Notes under the pieces: model-generated
What the model was told of the DNA's origin: nothing
What the model saw: only the letters and a program-made list of their open reading frames with translations
Databases searched by the model: none
In this document: positions 7,354 through 16,056 of the stretch, one piece after another
How the letters are laid out: each line of letters starts with the position of its first letter
Position numbering within the stretch: position 1 is the stretch's first letter
Translations under genes and position numbers: made by a program
Assembly: GCA_031553805.1 (NCBI GenBank)
Contig: JAVBLC010000020.1
Location: forward strand, 1-36,431
Direction: 5' to 3'
DNA length: 36,431 bases
Source of the DNA: JAITVB01 sp031553805
GTDB lineage: Bacteria > Bacteroidota > Bacteroidia > Bacteroidales > Rikenellaceae

Positions 7354-8244
7354 ATGAGCCTCCAAAAACCCCAGTTGATCTCAACGCGCGACTCGCTCTC
7401 CAGGCCGGTCGACTGCAAGAACGAGCGGGTCTCTTATTTCTACAACCCGTGGCACTACCATCCAGAGATCGAGCTGACCCTCGTGCAGGAAGGATACGGG
7501 CAACGGATTATCGGCGACTCGATCGATAATTTTTCCCCGGGCGACCTGATCCTGGTAGGAAGTAACCTGCCCCACATCTGGAAAAACGCCCCCAGTTTCT
7601 ACGAAGAGACGAACCGGGACAAAGTGTGTGGAATCGTGGTCAAATTCCATCCCGACTTTGCCGGAGGACAACTGTGGGAACTTCCGGAAATGGAAGAATT
7701 ACGCCGCCTGGTCTATCACAAGGCCAACCGGGGCTTAAAGCTGACGGGGGCTTTGAAAGAGGAAGTTACGGCGATCCTGACCGGTTTTCCGCCGCTTTCC
7801 GAGAGCGCGCGGATCATCCGCCTGCTCGATATCCTGCACCGGATCGCCTCGTCCGAAGAGGTTGTTCCGTTGGCTTCGCCCACCTATCAGGGGCTTCAGC
7901 GGAAAATCGACCCCCGGATATCGGCCATTGTCAATTATATGTTTCAAAATTTTGACCGGGAGATCCGGCTGGAAGAGCTGGCCGGCCTGATCCCGATGAA
8001 TAAAAACGCCTTCTGCCGCTTTTTCCGGAACGAGACGGGCAAAACGATGGGCGATTACCTGACCGGGCTCCGGATCGGCAGCGCCTGTCAGCGCCTGCAG
8101 GAAGGGAAAGAGAAGGTCGAGATCATCGCCCAGGGGGTCGGCTACCACAACTATTCAAATTTTAACAAGGCATTCCGCAAATTCACCGGGCAAAGCCCCG
8201 CCCAATACCGAAAAAACTGCCGGAATATTTTCAAGTTTGATTGA
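7354..8244 (+). CDS. AraC-family transcriptional regulator with cupin sensor domain
   Basis: The protein is 296 aa. Residues about 15-110 form a cupin-like sensor (WHYHPEIELTLV, then PGDLILVGSNLPHIW). Residues about 188-290 hold two helix-turn-helix motifs ending in the AraC signature NFNKAFRKFTGQSPAQYR. Such regulators bind a sugar or uronate and activate nearby genes. It is divergent from the PL10 operon and could also act on the rightward operon starting at 8679. An imperfect -7 box TATCTTTC lies at 7329-7336. The inducer is not known; a galacturonate derivative is a guess from context. Confidence 0.88.
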   Translation: MSLQKPQLISTRDSLSRPVDCKNERVSYFYNPWHYHPEIELTLVQEGYGQRIIGDSIDNFSPGDLILVGSNLPHIWKNAPSFYEETNRDKVCGIVVKFHPDFAGGQLWELPEMEELRRLVYHKANRGLKLTGALKEEVTAILTGFPPLSESARIIRLLDILHRIASSEEVVPLASPTYQGLQRKIDPRISAIVNYMFQNFDREIRLEELAGLIPMNKNAFCRFFRNETGKTMGDYLTGLRIGSACQRLQEGKEKVEIIAQGVGYHNYSNFNKAFRKFTGQSPAQYRKNCRNIFKFD

Positions 8245-8678
8245 GTGTTTGGCCCTGTTTCGTTGCGGGGTTTTCGCCATGCCTGACAATGCACCATGCG
8301 ATTTGCTGACTATCAATTATTTTTAGATTTTCGGGGACAAAAAGCATATTTCGGCAATAGTCTAACCCATTACTCTTTTTCTCTCCGATATGTATCTGTT
8401 ATTCAACGGATAAAAATCAAATTTTCTACTATTTCTGTGGGTTGTCTTATGCCGATGTGGCCTCGCTGGTGCCGGGTGACATCGTTTCGGGTAACGAAAG
8501 TAAGCAATGGATCAGAAAAGCCCGGACAAAAATCCGGAATATGTGCAATTTTTGCCCCTAACGAAAATGCTGTATTGTCGTCAATACGCGATACAAAGAA
8601 ATTTATGAGAATGGTAAAAATTATGGATTTTTAACTAAATTTACGATTCTCAACATCGTTTCAAAAAACGACTAACCC
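8245..8678. other. 434-bp intergenic region with a small palindrome
   Basis: No convincing gene. A 112-codon frame at 8296-8634 lacks recognisable protein character. A short inverted repeat GTATTG/CAATAC with a 4-bp spacer lies at 8572-8587, about 90 bp before the next start. An imperfect -7-like TAAATTTA lies near 8636-8643. The region probably carries the promoter and operator of the 8679 operon. Confidence 0.4.
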
Positions 8679-11282
8679 ATGAGAAGCTTCGTATCTTTTA
8701 TTATCAGCCTGATCGCACTCTGCGCCTGTTCTTCGAATGAACAGGGCCGGACATACTCGATCGTAGTAGATCCTGACGCCGGAGAGAAGGTGGAGTATGC
8801 CGTCGGCAAACTGGAGAAAACGCTTGCCGATCGCGGAATCACGACGGAACGGGCGACAAATCTCGAAAATGCTTCAGGCGACAGAATTATAGTAGCGGGA
8901 CTGGCTTCCGGCCCTGGAAGCGCGGCAGCACTCGTCCGCCAGGAAAATCGCCAAGTACCTGCCACGGCTGAAGCTTTGGCCGTTTGGAAAACCAAATACG
9001 ACGGCAAACCGGTATTGGCCCTGGCCGGACACGATGACCAGGGGGTAATGTACGCCGTGCTGGATGCGGCCGTGCGGATGGGCTGGAGCGGCGATCCGCT
9101 CGAAAATGTGAACGAAATCACCGAGCAACCTGAACTCGCCACGCGCGCCATCTCGACCTACACGATGAATCGCACCGTGTGGGAAACCAAGTTTTACGAC
9201 GATCGCTATTGGGAGAAATATTTCGACCTGTTGTCCCTGAACCGGTTCAACTCTTTCGTGATTATTTTCGGATATGAGAACGGCGGCTTCCTGGCGCCCC
9301 CCTACCCCTACTTCTTCGATGTGGCGGGATTTCCCGGTGTAAAAATGACGGGGCTGGCCAAAGAAGACCAACAACGGAACCTGGCCCGGTTGAATAAACT
9401 GATCGACATGGCCCACAAGCGAGGCATCCGGTTGTCGGTGGCCGTCTGGGACCACATCTACCGCGGAGGGGTACAGGCGGGAGGACTGGTCGGTCTGGAC
9501 GAATTCCGCCCTGAATTGGCCGTGGGCGTAACCGGCGACAACCTGATCGCCTACACCAAAGCCGCTTTGTCGGAATTGGTCAAACAGGTGCCGAAGCTGG
9601 ACGGTATCGAATTCCGTATGCACGGCGAATCCGGGCTGAGGCGGGGCGAACAGGAAGCCTTTTGGGCGGATGTGTTCAAGTCGGTGAAAGCGGTCGCTCC
9701 GGAAATGAATTTCGTGCTCCGGGCCAAAGATATGCCCGAGTCGGTCATCCGGGCCGCCATCGACGAGGGAATCAATTTCAGGATCGAAACCAAATACTGG
9801 ATGGAGCAGATGGGGATGCCCTGGCACTCGACCCGCATCAACGCAAAGAACCAGCAGGACCGGCGGCAAAGCTACGCCGACATGCTTCGTTACCCACAGG
9901 AATATAAAATGTATTGGCGGTTGTGGAGCGGCGGAACGACCCGCATCCTCCTGTGGGGAAATCCCGACTACGCCCGCCGCTTTACGCAAAGCGCTAAACT
10001 GTATGCCGGGGACACCTACGAGGTGAACGAACCGCTGGCGACCAAAATGGAGGCAATGCCCCACGACGCCCCGTCGTTCGACCTATTGAATCCCGCATAC
10101 CAATACTACGAATACGAATTCGAGCGCTATTGGCACTTCTTCCAGGTATTCGGGCGGATGGGCTACAACTCCCACCAACCATCGGACATCTGGGATAGGG
10201 AATTCGAAAGCCGGTTCGGGAAAAAAGCCGGGCCGGTCGTGGAACAAGCCCTTGAGGAAGCCAGTTGGATCCTGCCCCGCATCGTGGCCTCCATCGCTCC
10301 CTACGGCGTGTTTCCCACCACCCGGGGATGGGTGGAAAAACAGGCGCTCGGGACATTGGCCGAGTACGCCGCCGGAGAAGGGAGCGACCTGGAACAATTT
10401 GCCGGTTTCGATGAAGAAGCCCACTTGATGATCGAAGGCGGCGAGACGGCCAAGATACGCCCTTCGATGACCAGCGTCTGGTTCAAGGACGCCTCCGACC
10501 GCCTCAACGAACAGATCCGGCAAGCAGAAAAAGCGATGGGCAAGGAAGAGAATAAGGAATTTTATTCGACGATCACCGACCTGAAGATACTGTCCAACCT
10601 GGCGCTGTACCACTCCCGCCGGGTACCTGCCGCCGTCAATTACTGCATATTCCTCCGGACAAACGATGTGGCAGCGCTCGACCGGGCGATCGAGCACGAG
10701 AAAAACGCCATCGAAGCCTGGAAACAGATCATCGCCGCAGCCGGGGACGTGTATGCGCCCGACCTGATGTTAGGTATCCGGTCGGCCTATTTCGACGGCC
10801 TGACCCATCACCTTTCGGGGCATTGGAAAGACGAACTGGGGTACCTGGAAGAAGACCTGACAGCACTGGAACAACAACGGCGGGATTTTACGCCGGAAAG
10901 TACACCGCTGAATGCCCCGGAATATCGAGTTGCCCAACGCTCCGATAACGCCGGATTATTTCAGGTCGCCCTCGGTGAAACGGACAGCGCGCCCATAGGC
11001 AAACCGCTGACCGTTCAAGTAAAAGTCACCGGCAAGAACGGGATCAAATGGGTGCGGTTAAGGTATCGGGCAGTCAACCAGCGGCTCAATTACTCGACCC
11101 TGGAGATGACGCCATCGAACGAACGGAACACCTATCAGGCCGTTATCCCCGCAACGGAGATCAATCCGCAATTCGACCTGATGTATTTCGTCGAGGTGAT
11201 GGACAACGCAGGAAACGGGAAGATCTATCCGGATTTATACAAAGAAACGCCCTACGTTATCGTGAAACTCGACAAACCCTAA
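8679..11282 (+). CDS. Large lipoprotein, glycoside hydrolase-like (GH67/GH20-type N-domain)
   Basis: The protein is 867 aa. The N-terminus is a lipoprotein signal with Cys in LCACSSN. Residues about 25-145 resemble the alpha/beta N-terminal domain shared by GH20, GH67 and GH115 enzymes (YSIVVDPDAGEKVEYAV, GHDDQGVMYAVLDA). A TIM-barrel-like region follows (KLIDMAHKRGIRLSVAVWDH, KLDGIEFRMHGESG), then a helical part and a beta-sandwich-like end (GKPLTVQVKVTGKNGIKWVRLRY). This layout suggests an alpha-glucuronidase-like or related exo-hydrolase on the cell surface or periplasmic face. E in DGIEFRMHGE is a candidate catalytic residue. The exact GH family is not assigned. It heads a tight operon with two DUF1593 genes; the next frame opens directly after its stop. 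Confidence 0.6.
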   Translation: MRSFVSFIISLIALCACSSNEQGRTYSIVVDPDAGEKVEYAVGKLEKTLADRGITTERATNLENASGDRIIVAGLASGPGSAAALVRQENRQVPATAEALAVWKTKYDGKPVLALAGHDDQGVMYAVLDAAVRMGWSGDPLENVNEITEQPELATRAISTYTMNRTVWETKFYDDRYWEKYFDLLSLNRFNSFVIIFGYENGGFLAPPYPYFFDVAGFPGVKMTGLAKEDQQRNLARLNKLIDMAHKRGIRLSVAVWDHIYRGGVQAGGLVGLDEFRPELAVGVTGDNLIAYTKAALSELVKQVPKLDGIEFRMHGESGLRRGEQEAFWADVFKSVKAVAPEMNFVLRAKDMPESVIRAAIDEGINFRIETKYWMEQMGMPWHSTRINAKNQQDRRQSYADMLRYPQEYKMYWRLWSGGTTRILLWGNPDYARRFTQSAKLYAGDTYEVNEPLATKMEAMPHDAPSFDLLNPAYQYYEYEFERYWHFFQVFGRMGYNSHQPSDIWDREFESRFGKKAGPVVEQALEEASWILPRIVASIAPYGVFPTTRGWVEKQALGTLAEYAAGEGSDLEQFAGFDEEAHLMIEGGETAKIRPSMTSVWFKDASDRLNEQIRQAEKAMGKEENKEFYSTITDLKILSNLALYHSRRVPAAVNYCIFLRTNDVAALDRAIEHEKNAIEAWKQIIAAAGDVYAPDLMLGIRSAYFDGLTHHLSGHWKDELGYLEEDLTALEQQRRDFTPESTPLNAPEYRVAQRSDNAGLFQVALGETDSAPIGKPLTVQVKVTGKNGIKWVRLRYRAVNQRLNYSTLEMTPSNERNTYQAVIPATEINPQFDLMYFVEVMDNAGNGKIYPDLYKETPYVIVKLDKP

Positions 11283-11294
11283 ATGCATCACCCT

Positions 11295-12578
11295 ATGAAA
11301 AAATTACTCTTCGCATCAGCCCTGCTGGCCTGCACGATTTTATTGCCGGCCTGCCAAGAAAAGCCCTCGGAAAAACCGCGCATCCTGATCAGCACCGATA
11401 TCGGCGGGACAGACCCCGACGACAACCAATCGATGACTCATTTTTTAATGTACAGCGACCTGTTTGAAACGGAAGGCCTTGTTTCTTCCCCCTCTTACGG
11501 AAGCGGCAATGTGTCGGAGATACTGCGCATGATCGATCTTTATGAGAAAGACCTGCCTAAACTGGAAAAACATTCCGATGGTTTTCCGTCCCCCGAATAC
11601 TTGCGCTCCATCAGCAAACAGGGGAAGATCGGAGCCGCTCCATATTGCGGATATACGACTGCTACCGAAGGGTCGGACTGGATTATCCAATGTGCCCGCA
11701 AAGAGAGTACACGGCCGCTGTGGGTCCTTGTGTGGGGTGGTTTGGACGATGTAGCCCAGGCTTTGCATGATGCCCCCGATATTCAGGACAAAATAAAAAT
11801 ATACTGGATCGGCGGCCCGAATAAAAAGTGGAGCACCAACAGTTATGCCTACATCGTAGAGAATTTCCCCAACCTCTGGTTCATTGAAAACAATGCCTCG
11901 TACCGTGGATTTATCGCCAACTACAAGCAGATGGATGAATTTAACGGCCTGTATTACGACACATTCATCAGCGGCGGTGGAAGCCTGGGCGCAGACTTTA
12001 AAAATTACCTCAACGGAAATACCAAGTTGGGCGATACGCCCTCTTTGCTCTATATGATGGACGGCGACCCGAATGATCCGACCAAAGAATCGTGGGGCGG
12101 CAGCTATGTGAAATTTACACACAGTCCGCATATTATCTACGACCGCCCCACCACGGCACAGGACACCGCTCAAATCTATTCGATTATGGAGTTTCGTGTG
12201 AAAGGCCCCGAGCGGAACATCCCGTCGGATTCGATCTGCATGACGATGACCATAAACAAACAGACCTGGGGCGGATTCTATTTGGGAGACGGGGTCTATG
12301 CCGTAAGACACGCGACCTATGCGCTCGGAACAATGCCGTATACCATCGTTTCCGAAATTTCGGGCTTCCCGAATCAGGAGGGTGAAATCACCATAGAGAA
12401 TGTTTGGCCGGGCAGAACGCGTGAAACGGATTACAAACTCGGGGACAACTGGTTCACCGACAAAAGCGATGAAGATTTGTTCGAAAACAACCTTCATGGC
12501 TTCAAAACCGTATCGAAGTGGCGCATCGACGCCATGACGGATTGGGGAAAACGTTGGGCATGGCTGAAAGAAGAGTAA
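11295..12578 (+). CDS. DUF1593 lipoprotein, nucleoside hydrolase-like, copy 1
   Basis: The protein is 427 aa from the ATG at 11295, which begins the lipoprotein signal (MKKLLFASALL, lipobox LLPAC). An ATG at 11283 would add four residues. Near residue 34 an Asp-rich stretch (STDIGGTDPDDNQSM) resembles the calcium-binding motif of nucleoside hydrolases, and a Rossmann-like core follows (PLWVLVWGGLDDVAQAL). DUF1593 proteins are exported, nucleoside hydrolase-like and often linked to plant polysaccharide use; their substrate is not established to my knowledge. It is the middle gene of an operon and paralogous to the next gene. It lacks the Ig-like tail that the paralog has. Confidence 0.72.
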   Translation: MKKLLFASALLACTILLPACQEKPSEKPRILISTDIGGTDPDDNQSMTHFLMYSDLFETEGLVSSPSYGSGNVSEILRMIDLYEKDLPKLEKHSDGFPSPEYLRSISKQGKIGAAPYCGYTTATEGSDWIIQCARKESTRPLWVLVWGGLDDVAQALHDAPDIQDKIKIYWIGGPNKKWSTNSYAYIVENFPNLWFIENNASYRGFIANYKQMDEFNGLYYDTFISGGGSLGADFKNYLNGNTKLGDTPSLLYMMDGDPNDPTKESWGGSYVKFTHSPHIIYDRPTTAQDTAQIYSIMEFRVKGPERNIPSDSICMTMTINKQTWGGFYLGDGVYAVRHATYALGTMPYTIVSEISGFPNQEGEITIENVWPGRTRETDYKLGDNWFTDKSDEDLFENNLHGFKTVSKWRIDAMTDWGKRWAWLKEE

Positions 12579-12604
12579 AACCACATAAAATCGATTGACC
12601 GACT

Positions 12605-13966
12605 ATGAATAAATTCATTTGTATTTTTATTGTCTTTCTCCTGTTGCCCTGCGTTGGCGGGCTGTGGGCACAAAAGGCTTCCGAAAAGCCGCGCGTCATC
12701 GTCACGACCGACGGCGAGATCGACGACCAGAGTTCGATGGTGCGTTTGCTGATGTTCGCTTCGGACTACGACGTGGCGGGCATCGTGCAGGTCAACGGCG
12801 TGCAGAAGGACGGACACAGCAAGGACAAGTGGATTGAGGCGCAGATCGAGAAATATGCCGCGGTGCTGCCCAACCTCCGGTTGCACCGCCCCGACTACCC
12901 CAGCCCCGAATACCTGCTGAGCGTGCTCAAGGTGGGCAACGAGGTGCGCGAAGATATGTACAAGGCCCCGCCGTTGCTTTCGCATAGCGAGGGCGCGCAG
13001 TTGATTATCGACGCACTGCTCGACGACGATCCCCGCCCGGTGCACATCCTGGCCTGGGGCGGAGCGAACACGCAAGCCAACGCCCTGTGGCAGATCAAAC
13101 AAAACCACTCGGCCGAAGAATGGAAAAGAGCGACCGGCAAGGCCCGCCTCTATTGTATCTGGTACCAGGACGGCGGCGGAAAATGGATCGAGGAAAACCT
13201 GCCCGAAGTCACGATCTACGAGTCGGGCGCCCCGTTCCACGACGGCGGTTGGCGCTACGTGTGGGATTACATGAGCGTGGACTATTACTGGAAAAACCGG
13301 CTCAGCATGAACCCGCCGCAGCTGCAGGTCTGGATGGACAAACCGTGGCTGGCCGAAAACATCACGGTGGGCCACGGCCCGCTGTGCGCCGCCTACCCCC
13401 AGGAGTACACCAGCGAGGGCGACACCCCGTCGTATATGCCGCTGATCGACAACGGACTGGAACAACACACCGACTACACTATCGGCGGTTGGGGCGGACG
13501 GCCCGAATACCGGTCGGGCAACCACATGCAGGATGGTGACGACGGCGACCCCGACGGCAACGTCAACTCGCACTACACGTTCCAACGCTGGCTGCCCGCC
13601 GCGCAAAACGCCTGGGCGGCCCGCGCCGACTGGTGCGTAAAACCGTATGCCGAGGCGAACCACCAGCCGGCCATCCGGTTAAACCATAACACCCGCCTGA
13701 CGGCGAAACCCGGCGAACGTGTCCCGTTGAGCGCTACGGCCTCGGACCCGGATGGCGACAAACTGACGTACCTGTGGTGGCCCTACCTGGAAGCCGGCAC
13801 TTACCCGGGCAGCGTAACGATCCCCGACGCCGGGAACGCAGCCTGTTCATTGGTCGTGCCGACCGACGCGAAACCGGGCCACACGCTCCAGGTCATCTGC
13901 GAGGTAACGGACGACGGCACCCCGCAATTAACCCGCTACCAGCGTGTGGTAATCACGGTCATCTAA
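12605..13966 (+). CDS. DUF1593 secreted protein with Ig/cadherin-like C-terminal domain, copy 2
   Basis: The protein is 453 aa with a signal peptide (ends GGLWAQ). The N-terminal about 330 residues are nucleoside hydrolase-like, with the acidic motif TTDGEIDDQSSM and a core strand PVHILAWGGANTQANAL. The last about 90 residues (RLTAKPGERVPLSATASD to the end) form a beta-sandwich like the C-terminal domain of Sde182-type cellulose-binding proteins. It is third in the operon, 26 bp after its paralog, and followed by a strong terminator. Base composition is noticeably more GC-rich than that of its paralog, so the two are old duplicates or independently acquired. The reaction is unknown; a secreted sugar- or nucleoside-acting hydrolase is the best guess. 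Confidence 0.75.
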   Translation: MNKFICIFIVFLLLPCVGGLWAQKASEKPRVIVTTDGEIDDQSSMVRLLMFASDYDVAGIVQVNGVQKDGHSKDKWIEAQIEKYAAVLPNLRLHRPDYPSPEYLLSVLKVGNEVREDMYKAPPLLSHSEGAQLIIDALLDDDPRPVHILAWGGANTQANALWQIKQNHSAEEWKRATGKARLYCIWYQDGGGKWIEENLPEVTIYESGAPFHDGGWRYVWDYMSVDYYWKNRLSMNPPQLQVWMDKPWLAENITVGHGPLCAAYPQEYTSEGDTPSYMPLIDNGLEQHTDYTIGGWGGRPEYRSGNHMQDGDDGDPDGNVNSHYTFQRWLPAAQNAWAARADWCVKPYAEANHQPAIRLNHNTRLTAKPGERVPLSATASDPDGDKLTYLWWPYLEAGTYPGSVTIPDAGNAACSLVVPTDAKPGHTLQVICEVTDDGTPQLTRYQRVVITVI

Positions 13967-13988
13967 GCCCCCCGGACATCCCGGAAAT

Positions 13989-14034
13989 AAAAGAGAACTC
14001 CTGCCGTCGGATGACGGCAGGAGTTCTCTTTTTG
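13989..14034 (+). terminator. Strong intrinsic terminator of the DUF1593 operon
   Basis: The perfect arms GAGAACTCCTGCCGTC and its complement flank a GGAT loop, extended by A/T pairs, and run into five T. It lies 26 bp past the operon end. The leftward gene ends at 14063, and the A-rich left flank could let the hairpin serve that strand too. Confidence 0.85.
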
Positions 14035-14062
14035 CATCTGCGAGCCGTGGCCTAGGGGCAGG

Positions 14063-14599
14063 TCACTGCACGTCAAACCGTTCGTCCGACGCCTGGGGAC
14101 CAATGCCCGTCAAGCGTTCGATCGCCGGCAGGATCTGCTCCTCAAATTCCCGGCGGCCCGGCTTCGTCTTATTGGGATTGAAACTATTGGAAATCCGCAC
14201 CCCTTTCCCGAAACGGTTCCGCTGGCGGGACAGGCTATAGTAAATGTTTCCGTACTCGGACGTGACGAAGATCGAATGGACTTCGCCGAAAGGGATTACC
14301 TTCCAGGTCATCCCCCAGGGCTGTTTCTTGTAGACGTAGCCCGTCCGGGCGTCGAAGATCAACCTGACCCGGGTCTGGAAAAGGCTCTTGAACAACGACG
14401 AAAGGATCGCCACCGCACCGAGCCCTATGAGAATGAAACTGGCCTCGTTGACCCAGGCGCCTTTCCACGAGGCGTAACCGACCCCGAAAAGGACGAGTAA
14501 CGCGCCGACAACCAGCGCAATGAGATCTCCCTTCGCGTTTTGGAGGTAAGGCTGGTAAATGAGCCGGCCCTCGGCCAGCGTCGCCCGATGGTGTTTCAT
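14063..14599 (-). CDS. Two-TM membrane protein with PH-like domain, copy A
   Basis: The protein is 178 aa. Two hydrophobic segments lie at about residues 26-44 (LIALVVGALLVLFGVGYAS) and 54-71. The pair is followed by a basic, beta-rich domain (VRLIFDARTGYVYKK, WKVIPFGEVHSIFV) typical of bacterial PH-like or YdbT-like membrane proteins. No enzyme motif is seen. It begins 6 bp after the stop of its upstream neighbour, which has the same layout, so they form a two-gene operon of probable paralogs. The role is unknown. Confidence 0.65.
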   Translation of the reverse strand: MKHHRATLAEGRLIYQPYLQNAKGDLIALVVGALLVLFGVGYASWKGAWVNEASFILIGLGAVAILSSLFKSLFQTRVRLIFDARTGYVYKKQPWGMTWKVIPFGEVHSIFVTSEYGNIYYSLSRQRNRFGKGVRISNSFNPNKTKPGRREFEEQILPAIERLTGIGPQASDERFDVQ

Positions 14600-14605
14600 G
14601 CCCGG

Positions 14606-15082
14606 TTATTTTTTGATGCCCATGATCTGCTCGATCTCCTCGGCCAGCACCTGTGCCTGCTTGGCGTTGGTACCGTACTGGCGGAGCAGGTAGGATTTAT
14701 CCTTCCCGTTCTTTTTGAACGTCATCTGGAAATGGTTGTTGGTGGTGATGCCGTAGGATTTAAGCTTAACCATCGTGAAATTCGAAAATTCGTCGAAACC
14801 GAGTACGGCCCCCTCACCCTTGCCCAACTTGGGAAACGTGACGGTCCGATCCGTTGGGTTGAAAACGATCTTCTGTCCCATGCGTTTCAGGGTCAGGAAC
14901 GCAAATAGCAGTAACAGGAGCGCGAACAACAGATAATAAGTGTCTTCGGTGTTTCCAAAATACGCGACAAACGACGCGACCGCCAGGGCGACTTCGAGCA
15001 GGACGATGCCTGCGGAGAGACTCTTCTGGCCTTTCAGCACGTAGTTATCCCCTTCCTTCTGCAGATACTTGAATGTTTCCAT
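14606..15082 (-). CDS. Two-TM membrane protein with PH-like domain, copy B
   Basis: The protein is 158 aa from the ATG at 15082 (METFKYLQ). A longer frame to 15148 adds 22 residues of low-complexity hydrophobic and basic character and is less likely. The transmembrane pair is at about residues 24-42 and 48-65 (YYLLFALLLLLFAFL). A beta-rich domain follows (KIVFNPTDRTVTFPKLG, FSNFTMVKLKSYGI), with a C-terminal helix. It shares the layout of its downstream partner. It could be a lipid- or partner-binding membrane module; nothing more specific can be said. Confidence 0.62.
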   Translation of the reverse strand: METFKYLQKEGDNYVLKGQKSLSAGIVLLEVALAVASFVAYFGNTEDTYYLLFALLLLLFAFLTLKRMGQKIVFNPTDRTVTFPKLGKGEGAVLGFDEFSNFTMVKLKSYGITTNNHFQMTFKKNGKDKSYLLRQYGTNAKQAQVLAEEIEQIMGIKK

Positions 15083-15220
15083 CGAGATGATATTTTTTAA
15101 GATTGGGTTTTTCAAAAACGACTGAAACAAAAATAACCTATTTTTCAAAAGGTATCCTCACTCCACTTTCAGAAAGTCGGGAATAGAAACATTTTCCATA
15201 GCTTTTTACCGGAGAATTTA

Positions 15221-15253
15221 AAAAAACGCCCTGTACAAGACAGGGCGTTTTTT
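15221..15253. terminator. Bidirectional hairpin terminator
   Basis: The arms AAAAAACGCCCTGT and ACAGGGCGTTTTTT surround a 5-nt loop. A and T tracts on the two sides allow use on either strand. It lies 27 bp past the end of the leftward lipoprotein gene, which it most likely serves. Confidence 0.8.
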
Positions 15254-15279
15254 ATGATTTATTCGGTAAAAAAATATTG

Positions 15280-15813
15280 TCATTTGACAATCCGAACCAG
15301 TAACGAATCGTCGGAACAGGGGGCGCCGTTGAGAGAAGTCGCGAAATGCACCGTCGGCCGGTAATCCTTCCAGGTGATGTAGAGGTCGAACTTGACGGTG
15401 TCTTTCGTCCCGTCGCCCCAGTCGATCGTAAAGGTTTCGCCTTTGTAATTACGATTAGGCCCGAATTCACCGAAAAGCAGGACATATTTGTCTTGCTGCT
15501 CCACATAATAAGGGCGCAAGCCGTTCCACTTGGGCATATTCGCTTTGGTTTCCACTCCTTTCGTATACGGTTTCCCCCGGTATTCGACAACAATGTCCCG
15601 GGAAATCAGATTGCCCGGAACGGCGGAATTAAGCAAGTCGTTACCCAAGGCGTCTGTTACCTGGATGGCCACGTTGTAGTTGACAAAATCCCAGATGGCC
15701 CCGGGAGCAGGCCCGTCTTTCTCCCCTTCGGGATCGACTAACTTTTTGGCACATCCCGCAAAAAGTGCCACTGATGCCAGAAGAATCGTTAATAGTAAAA
15801 GACCTTTTTTCAT
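15280..15813 (-). CDS. Small lipoprotein of unknown function
   Basis: The protein is 177 aa with a lipoprotein signal (MKKGLLLLTILLASVALFAGC; Cys is the last residue of the lipobox FAGC). The mature part looks like one or two beta-sandwich domains (AIWDFVNYNVAIQVTDALG, TIDWGDGTKDTVKFDLYI). WGDGTKDT resembles a PKD-like turn. Proteins of this general shape are common in Bacteroidetes, but I do not know a function. It is a single-gene unit with its own terminator. Confidence 0.7.
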   Translation of the reverse strand: MKKGLLLLTILLASVALFAGCAKKLVDPEGEKDGPAPGAIWDFVNYNVAIQVTDALGNDLLNSAVPGNLISRDIVVEYRGKPYTKGVETKANMPKWNGLRPYYVEQQDKYVLLFGEFGPNRNYKGETFTIDWGDGTKDTVKFDLYITWKDYRPTVHFATSLNGAPCSDDSLLVRIVK

Positions 15814-15878
15814 ATGATCTGTTTGTGAGTGTAAGAATCATTCCTAATCCTCCTCTGCCCGCAATCTCTCTGTTCTGA

Positions 15879-15909
15879 TTTGCCGCTTCCGGGAAATATG
15901 CTATTTTTG
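15879..15909 (+). promoter_or_regulatory. Bacteroidetes-type promoter for the GH105 gene
   Basis: TTTG at 15879-15882 is followed after exactly 19 bp by TATTTTTG at 15902-15909. This matches the -33/-7 consensus of the Bacteroidetes major sigma factor. Transcription should begin near 15916 and leave a leader of about 140 nt before the gene at 16057. Confidence 0.75.
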
Positions 15910-16056
15910 TACCCATAAAGAAATAGCGGCCTGCAGTGTCCGGTGCCGGCTGGTCGATGCAAACCGATTCTAAACCATCAGATGCTCAAAGATAGCACTT
16001 TGCTGCATCGTCCGGAAATATTTTTCATTTTTTGTTTGTAACTAAACCCTATACTG

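Noticed and set aside
8296..8634. A 112-codon frame in the gap before the 8679 operon
   Set aside because: It has no recognisable domain, is rich in rare residues, and covers the likely regulatory region.
8874..10064. A 396-codon minus-strand frame
   Set aside because: It lies fully inside the large lipoprotein gene on the other strand and shows His/Gln/Val-rich shadow composition.
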